Notes under the pieces: generated by a model | What the model saw: the letters and a program-made list of their open reading frames with translations, nothing else | Told to the model about the DNA's origin: nothing | The model's database searches: none | Position numbers and translations under genes: made by a program | Part shown: positions 45,176 to 58,720 of the stretch, one piece after another | How positions within the stretch are numbered: the first letter of the stretch is position 1 | Layout: each line of letters begins with the position of its first letter | From: Tethya wilhelma | Taxonomy: Eukaryota > Porifera > Demospongiae > Tethyida > Tethyidae | Assembly (NCBI GenBank): GCA_964030475.1 | Contig: CAXIPT010000002.1 | Span: forward strand, 18,811,447-18,875,446 | DNA length: 64,000 nt | Reading direction: 5' to 3'

Positions 45176-45212
<37 letters not shown>
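45176..45212. repeat. (GT)n microsatellite
   Basis: GT repeat in the intergenic region. Confidence 0.92.
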
Positions 45213-45213
<1 letters not shown>

Positions 45214-46766
45214 TGTTTAAGCATTTCCTATGTCTGTAAGTATTAGGCATCGTGTGTACAAAATACATGTGAGAAAAATTGTGCACTTGACAGTAAACTT
45301 TCTGTGAAGGGGCTGCAGTCTACATATTTTGTATTTGAGTGCCAGTAATACATGCACTGAACATATGCAAACATGCATATAATTGAGGGTAAATGTGGCA
45401 GCATTTCTGAGAACCCTTTCTTCCGTTCTGAAGAAGAAGAAGACAGCAAGGTTCACTACCGGTCGCAAGCTGGTCCTCTTACTTGTTGCTGTTTCCCTTT
45501 GTTAAGCCGTACGACTCTTGTTGTAATCAAAGTCTCCTTTAAGTGTATCAATTGGCACACCCCTAGCTCACTCGTGTTCACCCTCCATGGGAACAGGCAT
45601 TTATGTGGTGTAGTCCCATTAAAACAGACCCAACACTCAATATGTACGGTACATAATTTGATAATGAAGTCCACTTCCTAATTGGACCGCTGCCATCAGC
45701 ACAAGAAGTACAAGCTCTTCATTATTGTGTTTTTTCCCACGGCCACCCAGAGTGGGTAGGCAGGTAGGTACGTCACAAAACGCACATTAGGAACCGTTTG
45801 CTGCTCAATAATTGACTTAGTTACACAATTTGGAAAGTCGTCTATAATTATTGTTATTAAATTTTGTCCTTTTGTTGTTCTTTTTTTGTTTCCATTGGCA
45901 AAAGTATACATTGAGTTCAGACGTTGTTGAGTGTCGCTGGTGGAAGTTAAGCAAGTGTGGATACATTGAACATTCTCTTACATTAACTTGACATGAAATT
46001 TATAAGCCTACACACACACAATTTCTCGTCTAGGGTAAAAATTTTCAATCTGTACTTATCCATATTGTGGTTGATGTGATGCTATGTAGAACTGTTAGAA
46101 TAATAGTAATCAAACCACAACACTTGCGTCTTCAAAAGCCAATTCTTAGTTCAAAACACTCCCTCTCCTCATAAGGAGTGCATGTGGTCAGTTAGAAAAT
46201 ACTCTCTTTCCCTTTAAGTCCTTTGGTGGCATAAATATTTTTATCGGAAAAGTTGTCTTCTAATAGCTTGGAATAGGGTTGGGCCAGGGAAAAGAATGCA
46301 CACTCACTTGACACAAACACACGATCACTTATGTGGACTGCATTACTGCCAAGAACCCACTTTGTACTGCTTGTGGTTCAAAAACCTCAAGTTTTCCCTG
46401 AACTGTTTAAACCACTCCACACCCAAAGCACCAGGCATTCAAACTATTACAACAAGTAGATTAGTTAGTTTCAATACACATGCAAATATTTTGACACGAT
46501 GCACACACACACCAAACATGCATATTTCATTGTGATCGACTTGGATGATTGCAGTTCAGTCACATGAACACACTTTTTCTCCAAGTACTTAATAGTTAGC
46601 TGCATGCTGTAATATTAACATAATTATTCATAAAGTTGATGTGCTTGAAAGAATGACAGTGGTGTAATGGTTGAGTTGGCTACTTGGCTGGAGGGCCCCA
46701 GGTCATTGAATAGTGAGTGAACACACTCACACCACTTTGCTCCCACTTTCATTACATGTTTACAAC

Positions 46767-46769
<3 letters not shown>

Positions 46770-46815
<46 letters not shown>
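46770..46815. repeat. (GT)n microsatellite
   Basis: GT repeat in the intergenic region. Confidence 0.92.
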
Positions 46816-46816
<1 letters not shown>

Positions 46817-49158
46817 TGAGTCTGTTTCATATGTACATGCATGAGAATACAATACTTCACCTGCTGAGTGAATGTATGTGTATGTGTGTGGCACATAGTT
46901 CGGTTTACGTATCCACATTACTGTTAGTAGTTGTATTGCTGCAGCTGACCATGAACATCTGCTCTAGGTGAGACACATACAGCGGGCAATTGGGAAGAGA
47001 GAGCTATGAAGGAAATAACAACATACCAGGCATGTTTTGTTGGTGAATTATTGCTGGCTAACTCAAAACAACAATCAAGTTTTCTGTTAATTGCCTAGCA
47101 TGTCGAGTCTCTCCATCATTCCATGGACTGACTGGCACAAACGTGCCCTGGTCACCACCTAAGGAGGGTTTCTATGTTTGTGCTCACACACACACCACAC
47201 ACAAGTGCAATATGTAGGTCCCAATCGGTGGGTGTGCATGCAGTGCATTCGCCTGACGTTGTACTTATTGAGCCATAAGCCAAAGAGCAAATCTGTAACA
47301 ATAAGCATAATTATGTTTGCCCAACAAGTAAAATATTAGAACATGCCACTAATTTGCTTTCACTAAAGGAAGAGGCAAGGAGACTAATTGGCACTTACTT
47401 CTCTCACACCAGTATCTCAGCATTATGGCAAATAACTCCATTGTTTATTTTGAAACGTACACAGTATCTCATTGACAACAATATCACAGATAATTGAGTT
47501 GTTATTGTGTAGCTGACCCCTTCCTTGTTAGCTTGAAGCAATATAGACAATGATTTGTCTCCAAGGTGAAACCTGAATAGATTTGAATACAATGCCTCTG
47601 CCAAACGTATAAACAATAATTGCTATAATGTTATTGTGAGTGCATTATGCTTGCAGATGCTTGTAACGAGTTTGTGTGCAGTTGATTCATTTGTGTGTGG
47701 TTTGAGATGTTATTGAGCTCATTGAAAAGTGCCTCACCACAGACAAGCTTGAGCCAAGAGCAAGATCTTGTATCTATTATCTAATCCACCACTGATTTGT
47801 ATTGCAATAATTAAGAACATACGGAGACACTACTTGTGGCCATAAGTGTGTAGGCACACACAAGACTCAAGTACTCTGCCCACTTGGCTAGTACGCAATA
47901 TGGACGCTGCTCAGGAATAATAAAAGTGTTCCATTCAGATTATCTTTGTGTAGATAAGCAAGCAGTGTAGCCAGGCCTCTTTCTCATAACATAACTTTGG
48001 CTTTGATGGTTATCGGAATGCTTACTGAAACCACTTATCTACAGCATATCTTTGCCCATGAACTTAAGGGGAGCAAATAGATATACAAAGAAACAGCTTA
48101 CACAGTAAGTATGTATCTTAGCAGCTGTTGGCAGATGCCTAGTTGTGTAGCTCCTTTTACGTATAATTAATGTACTTTGGTAATAATTATTAGTTTCTTT
48201 GATGCATCTAGGTAGATTATTCTCATGCTCCATCGTGTGTAGCATCACATTTTGAGTACTTGTTATTGTCATCCAACCTTTTGCATTAATGTTGCTATGT
48301 ATGTACATATGCGTATTCCTGCCATTAAGTATCGAACCACATTACTGTCGTACAAGTTATCTGTTGCGGCATCTCGTGTATGTGTAAAAGCATGTTGTAC
48401 ATAATGCACTTTTAATGGTGATTTTTATCTTCAATTTCGTGATCGAGTATTTTTCCCCACACTGAGTTTTCTCAGCCTGCAGTGAAAAAAAGGAAGCTAA
48501 TCTCTGTTGATATAGTATAATAATGACATGACTATCCACCTACTCAGTGTATATATAGTGTGTACACACATGTACACTTGCAGTTGATTAAAGTGGGGTT
48601 TCATTGTGGAAAAGTATATTTTGTCAACCTGCTAAGACTCTCATCTAATGTGCAAGTACTGTTCAGTTGGAGGTGGTGTTTTTCTTTCACTAAATACACA
48701 TGTTCATCTACATTAGAGGTTTGACTGCGGGAAGAGCTAAAAGGGAAATTGTGCTGCTTGAAATAAATATTATTTTTTTGTATATAGTCAAGTTCTGGTA
48801 ATGATTGTTTACTCTCTGGCACCTTGTGAGTATAGCATGCGATTTGGGTGAAGTTTGTCCCTTAATAATAATTTCAGTTTCGTAGCCATATTCTTCTTCA
48901 GTAGATTTCTAGGACCGTTGCAAGGGATGATTGAGTGCCACATCACAAAGTGTGCAGGATATCAACCAACTTGCCTTGATCTCTCTGCACTGTGGCACCA
49001 AAAAGGATGGTATTTTAATGTTGAGAGGAAGAGGTGCATTCAGTGATAATCACATTATTGAGTGGTTCAATGCAGTGGAGCAGTTGAGTGAAATTGATTT
49101 TGTCTTGCGCAACAGGAAGTGGTGTTTTCTATCATAAAGTCTCCTGCGTGCACGTGTC

Positions 49159-50667
49159 TCATCGGGTTGAAACAGGTGCATGTTGAGCTCCTTCAGTTTG
49201 TGACACAGACTTATTTCTTTATTTTATTATTACTTTTTTAATCTCAGTAACTTGATACCACTTAGTGGACTGGGTTCAATAATGCTTCTAAGTGACCTCA
49301 TCTTACAAGTACAGGTATGTTGCCCTCAGTGGTGAGAGAGTGATCTAGCTGTTCCCAGAGTGATGATAATGCTTTATCCACATGCAGGGTAAAACCTCAA
49401 ACAGTTGTCACCACAATTAATGTGTGACTTGCACATGTGTGTGTGCATGCATGCATGCTGTGTTGGATTTTTTTTTTCAAAGTTAACTCTTTATTTCCTC
49501 CAGTACTGCGATATACAATGGCACCCTCAACTTGAAAAGATAACATTATACAATATATCTTGGCACCCACACACAATAACAATGACAGATATACTGTGCC
49601 AATCCACACATAGCAATCCCTAACCACCTTGCCCACCTGCATACACCACTTCTGTTGGTGAGAATACCAGGCACTTTATACCGCCCACCTGGTTCTCTGT
49701 CATTGCTCTTAGAGACACTTGGCTATGTTCTTAACTTCATTTCCTAAAACATTGTATACCCACTAAACTCTATTATGTAGGTAATTCGCCATGGTGTGGT
49801 ATGTGGTGTATCCCATCTATTACAGCATTGTGTGTATACCTAGTACTGTTAGTTCACAAACTTTTGTTCTGTTACCATTGCATTGTAGCAGCTCAAGATA
49901 AAAGTAATCCTTACTATTTTCTGTCTATACACGAGTAATCGCTGTGTTCTATTATATCATCAGTTTCAATTTGTCAAAAATAGAACGTACACTGCTTTAT
50001 GTACATACTTACGCTGTTAAATTTTCCTCCCCATTCCACATGGGGCAGAATACACAACCAATAAATAGGAGAAAGATTGAAATTGTCCAGTGAGCAAATA
50101 TTGTCTGTGGATCCAACACTTAAGGAGGTACTTAACTATCAAAAGTCTGTGGGAACTGTGGTTGCCAAATCCAGTTAGTACAATGAATATCTGTGCCTAT
50201 TAGGGACACCTGAGTAGCTGTTGGTTGGCAACACAGTATTTGATGACCCAGCCAAAGCTCCCACCTAGTGCACCTGCAGTTCAAGTGGGCCTACTGCTTT
50301 ATGGTTTATCATGTTTATCTCACTTTGTTCTGGTGAGAGAAGTCTGTTGAAAGTACCCTATCCAGGTGCTAACAGTTCTGCGCTAAAACATACTGTTTAT
50401 GCTGGTAGGAATATTGATGCTATGATGCAACAACTGAATATGAATTGTTGTGTTTATTTATTCACTCATACAATTATGTGAATTGTTTGTTTGTTTGTTT
50501 GTTTGCCTACCCAGCACCCACCCACCATACATCATGAGCTATTGTATTGTGTAGCTATAGTTGGTTGTTGTGTGTGACCACCGGTCTACCAATAGCTAAG
50601 CATTTGTTCTTTCAAACCACAAAGTATTATTGCTGTTATTTCTTTGTTTTGTTTTTGTGTTTGTCTA

Positions 50668-50709
<42 letters not shown>

Positions 50710-51052
50710 TGTGTGTGTGTGTGCTGGGTGTAGTGTGTGCTAAGTGTCTCAATGATTGACAAGTGCCCAGCCAATTAGCTAATGAAATTAGTTTATGCTG
50801 ATTGTCAAGAGTTCTTGGCTGGAGCACTCTAAACTCAAGCACTTGGTTTTGTTTGGAGCACTTGTGAGGCTCCAAGGCCCGTCCCTCCACAGACAGGCTA
50901 ATTAACCAAAATGTGTGCATTGACAAGACCAGTGCATTGAAGCATGCATAAACTGACCAATGGCCCTCCCCTAACCCACAACTACAGGAAAGGAATGCAT
51001 TGCAGCTGTCACAATGAACTGGTCGTTGACAAAATTATTAAAACCTTCCATG

Positions 51053-51107
<55 letters not shown>
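49159..51107 (+). repeat. 1949-bp tandem unit ending in poly(A), copy 1
   Basis: Starts TCATCGGGTTGAAACAGGTG and ends in a 55-nt A tract (51053-51107). ATTAAA at 51037-51042 lies ~10 nt before the A tract, as at the 3' end of a polyadenylated RNA. It includes a GT microsatellite at about 50670-50724. No reverse transcriptase or other domain in any frame. It may be a retroposed transcript/non-autonomous retroelement or a duplication product. Confidence 0.85.
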
Positions 51108-51111
<4 letters not shown>

Positions 51112-52616
51112 CGGGTTGAAACAGGTGCATGTTGAGCTCCTTCAGTTTGTGACACAGACTTATTTCTTTATTTTATTATTACTTTTTTAATCTCAGTAAC
51201 TTGATACCACTTAGTGGACTGGGTTCAATAATGCTTCTAAGTGACCTCATCTTACAAGTACAGGTATGTTGCCCTCAGTGGTGAGAGAGTGATCTAGCTG
51301 TTCCCAGAGTGATGATAATGCTTTATCCACATGCAGGGTAAAACCTCAAACAGTTGTCACCACAATTAATGTGTGACTTGCACATGTGTGTGTGCATGCA
51401 TGCATGCTGTGTTGGATTTTTTTTTTCAAAGTTAACTCTTTATTTCCTCCAGTACTGCGATATACAATGGCACCCTCAACTTGAAAAGATAACATTATAC
51501 AATATATCTTGGCACCCACACACAATAACAATGACAGATATACTGTGCCAATCCACACATAGCAATCCCTAACCACCTTGCCCACCTGCATACACCACTT
51601 CTGTTGGTGAGAATACCAGGCACTTTATACCGCCCACCTGGTTCTCTGTCATTGCTCTTAGAGACACTTGGCTATGTTCTTAACTTCATTTCCTAAAACA
51701 TTGTATACCCACTAAACTCTATTATGTAGGTAATTCGCCATGGTGTGGTATGTGGTGTATCCCATCTATTACAGCATTGTGTGTATACCTAGTACTGTTA
51801 GTTCACAAACTTTTGTTCTGTTACCATTGCATTGTAGCAGCTCAAGATAAAAGTAATCCTTACTATTTTCTGTCTATACACGAGTAATCGCTGTGTTCTA
51901 TTATATCATCAGTTTCAATTTGTCAAAAATAGAACGTACACTGCTTTATGTACATACTTACGCTGTTAAATTTTCCTCCCCATTCCACATGGGGCAGAAT
52001 ACACAACCAATAAATAGGAGAAAGATTGAAATTGTCCAGTGAGCAAATATTGTCTGTGGATCCAACACTTAAGGAGGTACTTAACTATCAAAAGTCTGTG
52101 GGAACTGTGGTTGCCAAATCCAGTTAGTACAATGAATATCTGTGCCTATTAGGGACACCTGAGTAGCTGTTGGTTGGCAACACAGTATTTGATGACCCAG
52201 CCAAAGCTCCCACCTAGTGCACCTGCAGTTCAAGTGGGCCTACTGCTTTATGGTTTATCATGTTTATCTCACTTTGTTCTGGTGAGAGAAGTCTGTTGAA
52301 AGTACCCTATCCAGGTGCTAACAGTTCTGCGCTAAAACATACTGTTTATGCTGGTAGGAATATTGATGCTATGATGCAACAACTGAATATGAATTGTTGT
52401 GTTTATTTATTCACTCATACAATTATGTGAATTGTTTGTTTGTTTGTTTGTTTGCCTACCCAGCACCCACCCACCATACATCATGAGCTATTGTATTGTG
52501 TAGCTATAGTTGGTTGTTGTGTGTGACCACCGGTCTACCAATAGCTAAGCATTTGTTCTTTCAAACCACAAAGTATTATTGCTGTTATTTCTTTGTTTTG
52601 TTTTTGTGTTTGTCTA

Positions 52617-52658
<42 letters not shown>

Positions 52659-53003
52659 TGTGTGTGTGTGTGGGCTGGGTGTAGTGTGTGCTAAGTGTCT
52701 CAATGATTGACAAGTGCCCAGCCAATTAGCTAATGAAATTAGTTTATGCTGATTGTCAAGAGTTCTTGGCTGGAGCACTCTAAACTCAAGCACTTGGTTT
52801 TGTTTGGAGCACTTGTGAGGCTCCAAGGCCCGTCCCTCCACAGACAGGCTAATTAACCAAAATGTGTGCATTGACAAGACCAGTGCATTGAAGCATGCAT
52901 AAACTGACCAATGGCCCTCCCCTAACCCACAACTACAGGAAAGGAATGCATTGCAGCTGTCACAATGAACTGGTCGTTGACAAAATTATTAAAACCTTCC
53001 ATG

Positions 53004-53045
<42 letters not shown>

Positions 53046-53047
53046 AT

Positions 53048-53087
<40 letters not shown>
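51108..53087 (+). repeat. 1949-bp tandem unit ending in poly(A), copy 2
   Basis: Nearly identical head-to-tail copy of the unit at 49159. Visible differences lie mainly in the GT microsatellite (about 52619-52672). The terminal A tract (53004-53087) is longer and broken by CATC, reminiscent of the first bases of the unit (TCATC), as if a third copy were lost or collapsed. Confidence 0.85.
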
Positions 53088-53089
<2 letters not shown>

Positions 53090-54958
53090 TAGCATTATTC
53101 AACTGATTCAAAACTTCATATTGTTAACTGAGGAAGATATTTATTAAACAAAAGAACTGTGAAACTATCTCAGTTGTAAAGTCACCAAAGAGAAGGATTG
53201 GTGTATGCACAACATACTAACTTCAGTCTAATTTTTAGCGCCATCTCTTTTTCATCAGAGAGACTAGCTATAGTTGGTTTGTCTGAATCACACGCATTTT
53301 GATGATATATATATAGCAGCAGGAAAGTAAATAATATCTATAGTGCCTCAAAAATAATACCCTCACTAAGGGACAAGTTTTGGTATAGGTGAAGTCCATT
53401 GGTCAAGATGAGATTCATGGCATTGGAGGTAGGGATTCCACTAAGACCTCAGGTACTTCCTCCTTTTGACTGAAACATGTCCTTAATGTACTTCAAAGGT
53501 GTCCAAATTTGGTTAGAACCTTGCTTCAAGGACAAAGATGCCCCTCCTTAGGAAAATTGTCTACTTTGTGACTGTTCAATTATAGGCTGTTAGGAACTCA
53601 CATGAGTAGTATGCCTTGTGTTAGTGCAGCAGCAAGTCTGCTAATCTGGTCAAGTGCATGTAACCAAGCACACACTTGAAATAGCCTATTGGGTACTACC
53701 TGATCAGGTGTTGTACCTTACTTAATTATGTGATATCATAGTTCCCTGTTCTCAGCCTGCATGGTAACTGTTCAACCTTCCTGAGGTAGGAATCCTCAGT
53801 GCTTATGCATCCTACATGATGACTACTCTGTTCAAGTTGAGTACTTGGCTGAAGTGTCACTTACTTTGGGATTCATGCAAGAGTGTTTTTCTTTAGTGTT
53901 TACATGTCACTTTAAGTTTTTGTGAGGTGGTATTCAGACAAGTAGCTATCCAGGTAGGAAGCCTTGTGTCACACGAAAATTATTTTGCACATCCTACAAG
54001 AACATGGGAACACAAGAGGTTTATATGCACTTTTCATGTTGGCACAGTTATTAATGAAGCTGTTTATAATCTAGAAGAGCTAGTGTGTGCGCGTGTGTAC
54101 ATGTGACATACATTGTGTGTGACTATAGCTGATAGGGAATCGGTAGCTATTGGTTCATAGGCACTAAGGCCGTCTGTAGCTTTTAAGTTCACAGTACTCA
54201 TTCTCCTAGTATATAGTTTGTGCACAATAGAGCATTTGTAGTTCTCACTATTGCCTGTTTGACTCTGTAAGGTCTGTCCAGCATTTCATTATTATTATGG
54301 TGGTGTAATCAGTGTGCCCAATCACTCCATCTTCCTATTCCCCACAGATCAACTGTGGTTTAAAACCCATGACCATGCTGACAGTGATGGAGACACTGTA
54401 CTCAACCCTAGCACCCACAAACCCATTGTGACTCATAGAGGGGTATGGTCTGGTGTCAACCCAAATGCAGTTAACTTCCCAACCTAGCATTCATGCTCAG
54501 GTGTTAAAACCTCCACAGCATAACTCAATATTCTCTCTGGACTACTTGAGGGTTTGTTTGAGGTCAAGCCACAGATGATCTCCCTGAATGTTGTCAGCAT
54601 GTGTCACCATCAGTGCTTGCATGCAATCTACACTGTAAGCAAGTTGGGACATTTGAGTAGACAGACATGCACGATATCAATTGTGGTGCAGGGTGACCTT
54701 AATGAAGAACAAATTAACTTCATATTGCTGTATTGCGTGAAATATCACTATAAAATTATTTTAATAGTGGTCAAGAGAGTATGAGAATTTGTTTTGTCAT
54801 GTAGCTTACATGCTTATCAGTAGCTAGGTGCATAGTCATGTACATAATAACATTATTATATGTATGGCATGTACATGCATGTGCACATGACATTGTAATG
54901 AGCATACCAACCCTTTACCATTTGCTATATTTAATCGATTCAAGAGCAAAAAATCAAT
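53088..54958. other. Intergenic, nothing recognised
   Basis: About 1.9 kb with short, domain-free open frames only; single-copy in this window. Confidence 0.6.
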
Positions 54959-55977
54959 CATGGCCACTCCTTTAATGCTTCTTTTCCTGTGCTCAGCAGC
55001 AAAGATGAAGACATGAAAGGATCGACCCATATTATAGTAACACCCAACTGGACTATCAAAGGAAAATTGATTGCTGGGGTTTACCCTGGAAGTTGAGATC
55101 CAGCTAAACATGCCGACCGTATGAAAAGTGTGTTAGCTGCTGGTAAGCCAAAGACTGTACAATAGCTACAATAACTAGTGTCAGCCTGCCAGGTGATACC
55201 AAATCTGTCTGGTGAGCACTGTCTAAAGTGTTGATATCTGCACAAGGTCATGTGTATTTTTCAATGCACTGATAGCAATTTTTATGCTTGCTAGTTTTGG
55301 ATACGTAGGTGTATCAACATTTGTCTGTCTCATGGAAGATGATGAACGAGAACGGATGAGGTTTGTACCCTATGAAGACATTGCTATGGAGTATGCCAAG
55401 ACAATAGAAAGGGAGCTGCAATTCATTTCATTCCCTGTACTAGGTGTGTTGGTGTTATTATTCAGTTCATTGTTGCTGTATTGTGCAGCTACCTAACTTT
55501 ATGGTTTATGAAACTTTATCCTTTACCAACCCAGCCAGACAAGTATAGTCAGTCATTCCATTTCATTCTTTGCTTCAAAATTATCATTCTCAGATGCCCC
55601 AGTGTGAAAATATTAAAGCAATACTAGCCCATTGGGACAGACCCCTTGTCTACATGTCAGCTGGTGACATGACATAGCTGGTTGTTAATCTGGGTGGTTA
55701 TCATTCTAGATTAATCATTTGCCGATGAGGGGAGTTCATCCCCAAGCTTATGAGGGATAGTGAAGAAATTAAGACACTGAGTGTGTCTATGCACATTATT
55801 GGGGAGGACATGGAAGAACTGGAATTGTGATTGCTATCCTACTAGCTATGTTGCACAACATTGATCAATGTAGACAAAGCTCTTGAGCTAACTGAGGCTT
55901 AATTTCCATTCTAAGCGTATTGAATATTGAAATCACTACCTTCAGACGCCTCCCCAGTTTAAGCAAGTACGAGATGT
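54959..55977 (+). pseudogene. Decayed duplicate of the tyrosine phosphatase gene
   Basis: Three regions align with the three exons of the intact gene at 56136-57041: about 54959-55143, 55309-55446 and 55711-55977. Exon 1 has a deletion/frameshift after MATP and an in-frame TGA (CCTGGAAGTTGA). Exon 3 has indels, and the catalytic triplet CATTGTTGG has become CATTATTGG, replacing the essential Cys by Tyr within an otherwise preserved GGHGRTG loop. The middle exon is well preserved ('VSTFVCLMEDDERERMRF'). Same strand, about 1.1 kb upstream, so a tandem duplicate rather than a processed copy (introns retained). Confidence 0.9.
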
Positions 55978-56135
55978 ACTATACTATACATTTTCGTATC
56001 TACTTCCTGAAACAATTAAATGCTGTACTGCAATAATGAGTGTGTTATATCATGAATGATACTTGCACTGCTGTTTCAGCTGCTGGTTTGTCAACTTTTA
56101 ATAAATAAACAAATCGACCCTTTACCATTTGAATT

Positions 56136-57041
56136 ATGGCCACTCCCTCGGCTACTCAGGCTTCTTTTCCTGCTTTGAGCAGCAAAGATGAAGATATGAA
56201 AGGGCCCATAGTAACATCCAACTGGGTTGTTAAAGGAAAGTTGATTGCTGGTGCTTACCCTGGATTCAGTCAAGATCCAGAGAAGCATGCCAACTATATT
56301 AAGAGTGTGGTAGATGCTGGTAAGTCAAACATAATTTTTTAATGCATGGTTTGATGGGTAGCATGATTTATTGATATAGCAGGTTGTTGTCTATATTTAA
56401 CTGGTTATGTTTTGCTTATGTCTTTACATGTATTTGTAGGTGTATCAACATTTGTTTGTCTCATGGAAGATGATGAAAGAGAACGGATGAGGTTTGTACC
56501 CTATGAAGACATTGCTAGGGAGCATGCCAAGACAATGGGAAGGGAGCTGCAGTTCATTTCATTCCCCATACCAGGTGTGTTGGTGCAGCTATATACAGGC
56601 TGATGTAACATCCATGACTTGACTCGGCTGTATACATGTAGTTTATGGAGTTGTCGACCTTTACCAACCAAATTGTACAATGGACCAATGATCTGGGCTG
56701 TATCACTTTAATGTGGTTTGATTTATACGGCTGTGTTATTTATTTTTTTAGATCAGTCAATTGCTGATGAAGAAAAACTTCTGGAGTTTATCCCCAAGCT
56801 TATAGAGATTGTGAGGAAAGACACTAAGTGTGTCTATGTACATTGTTGGGGAGGACATGGAAGAACTGGAATTGTGATTGCTATCCTACTAGCTATGCTG
56901 TACAACATTGATGCAGACAAAGCTCTTGAGCTAACTGAGATTTTCCATTCTAAGCGTGTTGTATGTCGAAGTCACTCCCCTCAGACGCCTCCCCAGTTTA
57001 AACAAGTACGAGATGTTACCAAAAAGCTTAGTCCCCCATAG
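56136..57041 (+). CDS. CX5R protein-tyrosine / dual-specificity phosphatase-like
   Basis: Cytosolic phosphatase expected to hydrolyse phosphoesters through a cysteinyl-phosphate intermediate. Exons 56136-56319, 56440-56574 and 56752-57041 join in frame to 202 residues. The active-site loop VHCWGGHGRTG supplies Cys138 and Arg144 (CX5R). Upstream are 'NWVVKGKLIAGAYPG' and 'GVSTFVCLMEDDE', the core pattern of small atypical DSP/PTP proteins; downstream is 'SPQTPPQFKQV'. The acidic stretch DQSIADEE may supply the general acid. There is no extra domain, signal peptide or membrane segment. Substrate (protein or lipid) cannot be told. A broken tandem copy lies just upstream. The ATG is the first in the frame and matches the duplicate. 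Confidence 0.9.
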
Positions 57042-57435
57042 AACTTTTTCAACACTGCTTTAAATTATATTGCCACAATTATGGAGCACATGTGCTTTGC
57101 TGATTTTATACATACATAATTATACATCTTTCAGTGGCACTGGTTGTGGTTTCTCTGTTATTTATTTTTTGCATTCCATTGTTACAAGTTTCTTACATTT
57201 GTTTCTGTGTGCACTGTTTTCGCCTATTGGATTGCAATTATGTCTGGCCAAAGTTTTTTTTAGTGTTCTCCTTAGGTTTTCCTGTGGTTTTTGTTCTAAA
57301 CAAAGCCACTCTGAATACTGGGATTGCAATCAGTCTAAACGTGATAATGAGATGCACACATGCATGTAGGCCTTGCTTCGGAAGTTGACTAGTGTCTATG
57401 AATTAATAGTACATTACATTATTATAGTGTATACT

Positions 57436-57501
57436 GCTATCTCTGGGATTTAAATCTCTCAAACTCCAGTTGAATGCTCTTACCACTTGAGCTACTAGAG
57501 C
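57436..57501 (-). pseudogene. Degenerate tRNA-like sequence
   Basis: On the minus strand: a D-arm/A-box-like TAGCTCAAGTGGTAAGAGC, a foldable anticodon arm TTCAA-CTGGAGT-TTGAG (loop anticodon would be GGA), and a B-box-like GATTTAAATCC. The variable/T-stem region is too short and the acceptor stem pairs only partly. A tRNA pseudogene or head of a tRNA-derived SINE. Confidence 0.4.
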
Positions 57502-58713
57502 TCACAGGCATTGGAGCAGCTAGATCTCAAGATTTTTCCAGTAATTTTTTTTATGTTAAATCTCCCATTGTATAATATCAAGTGGTAAAATAATTATAGA
57601 GTCTCGTAATGCCATGATCAAATAGCTATACCAGTATACTGTTCTATAGGGAGACAATATAAGCAGTCATGGATCACATTCTGATGGTGCACAATGCTAC
57701 TGGTGCTCATATGAATAGTAGTAGCTTTAATACTATTGTATGCAGTACTGATATCTATATCTTGATTTCACATTTCTGCACACTCTTGGATACATATTAT
57801 AGCCTAGCCATTCAACAGGCACTAAACATTATTTATGTAAATACTGTCTATTTCTGGTGCCAGGTATTGTTATAGTTTTTTGTATAATATAATATTAATG
57901 TTTCCCTCACTATTCTAAGCAAGGCAGCACATACTACAGTTAGCATTACTTGTATGACAAAATTGTCTGACATAATTGTAGTGTCTAGCAGTGGTTATGT
58001 AACATAATTACAATGCTCTTTTGGCATTTTCTCAAATGACATTTCCAATTATTGTTCTAATCTTCTCATATGCATGTACACTTCATTAGTTTACTACTAT
58101 TAAATAGTATGTAATTGGCTTTTAACTCGTTCACTGGATGCATATGGTCCATTACATCCAATTTTTACAAAGTGATGTGTTTCTCACAAAGTGTGTGGTG
58201 TAACTACTAGCAACGGTGACCATGGGTCTTGTTACATTGACACTGGCTCATTAATAACCAGTAATATAATCATTTTCTTGGCTTATGGTTTGCTATGCTT
58301 TGGAAACCACTAATATTGCTTGCTCAATGATGCGAGACCCAGTTTTAAGTACTTATTTTATTACCCTAGACACTTGCCGGGACATGGAGTTAGTGTAGCA
58401 CAATTGTGTGTTTGTGTATCAAAGGCTTGAGTGAGCATGTAGACACAATCCCTTTGAAATGGTTTCACAGTTTTCTACACACAGAGATACAGTTTTGAAT
58501 TGGTAACCAGTCGTATCCTAATTTTTGAATAGTTTTCTAATCACAGCAAACTGTGCATGCCCACACTTTTCGTATTGTAGTATATGAAGCTTGCAACATG
58601 AAGCAACCGGATACTGAAATGACGAGCAATCATTGTCTTAAGTGGGCCTCAGTCTAGGCAATAATATAATTGGTAAATTTTGGCTTTGTGTGAATTGGTG
58701 CATGTCTATGAGA

Positions 58714-58720
58714 TATAAAA
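58714..58720 (+). promoter_or_regulatory. Possible TATA box of Hex
   Basis: TATAAAA about 320 bp upstream of the Hex ATG, the best TATA-like match in the near 5' flank. Distance implies a long 5' UTR or a 5' UTR intron, so uncertain. Confidence 0.3.

Larger units (their letters stand above)
42222..49158. other. Gene-poor intergenic region
   Basis: About 7 kb without a recognisable exon on either strand. It contains GT microsatellites (45176-45212, 46770-46815) and ordinary short open frames. It may hold distal regulatory DNA for the flanking homeobox genes, but nothing in the sequence proves it. Confidence 0.65.

Noticed and set aside
50482..50502. (GTTT)n short repeat as a regulatory site
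   Set aside because: Simple low-copy tetranucleotide repeat with no further context.
49397..51591. Duplicate minus-strand frames (81 codons each) in the poly(A) units
   Set aside because: Identical only because the DNA unit is duplicated; they cross AT-rich and CATGCATG low-complexity sequence and lie antisense to the poly(A) orientation.
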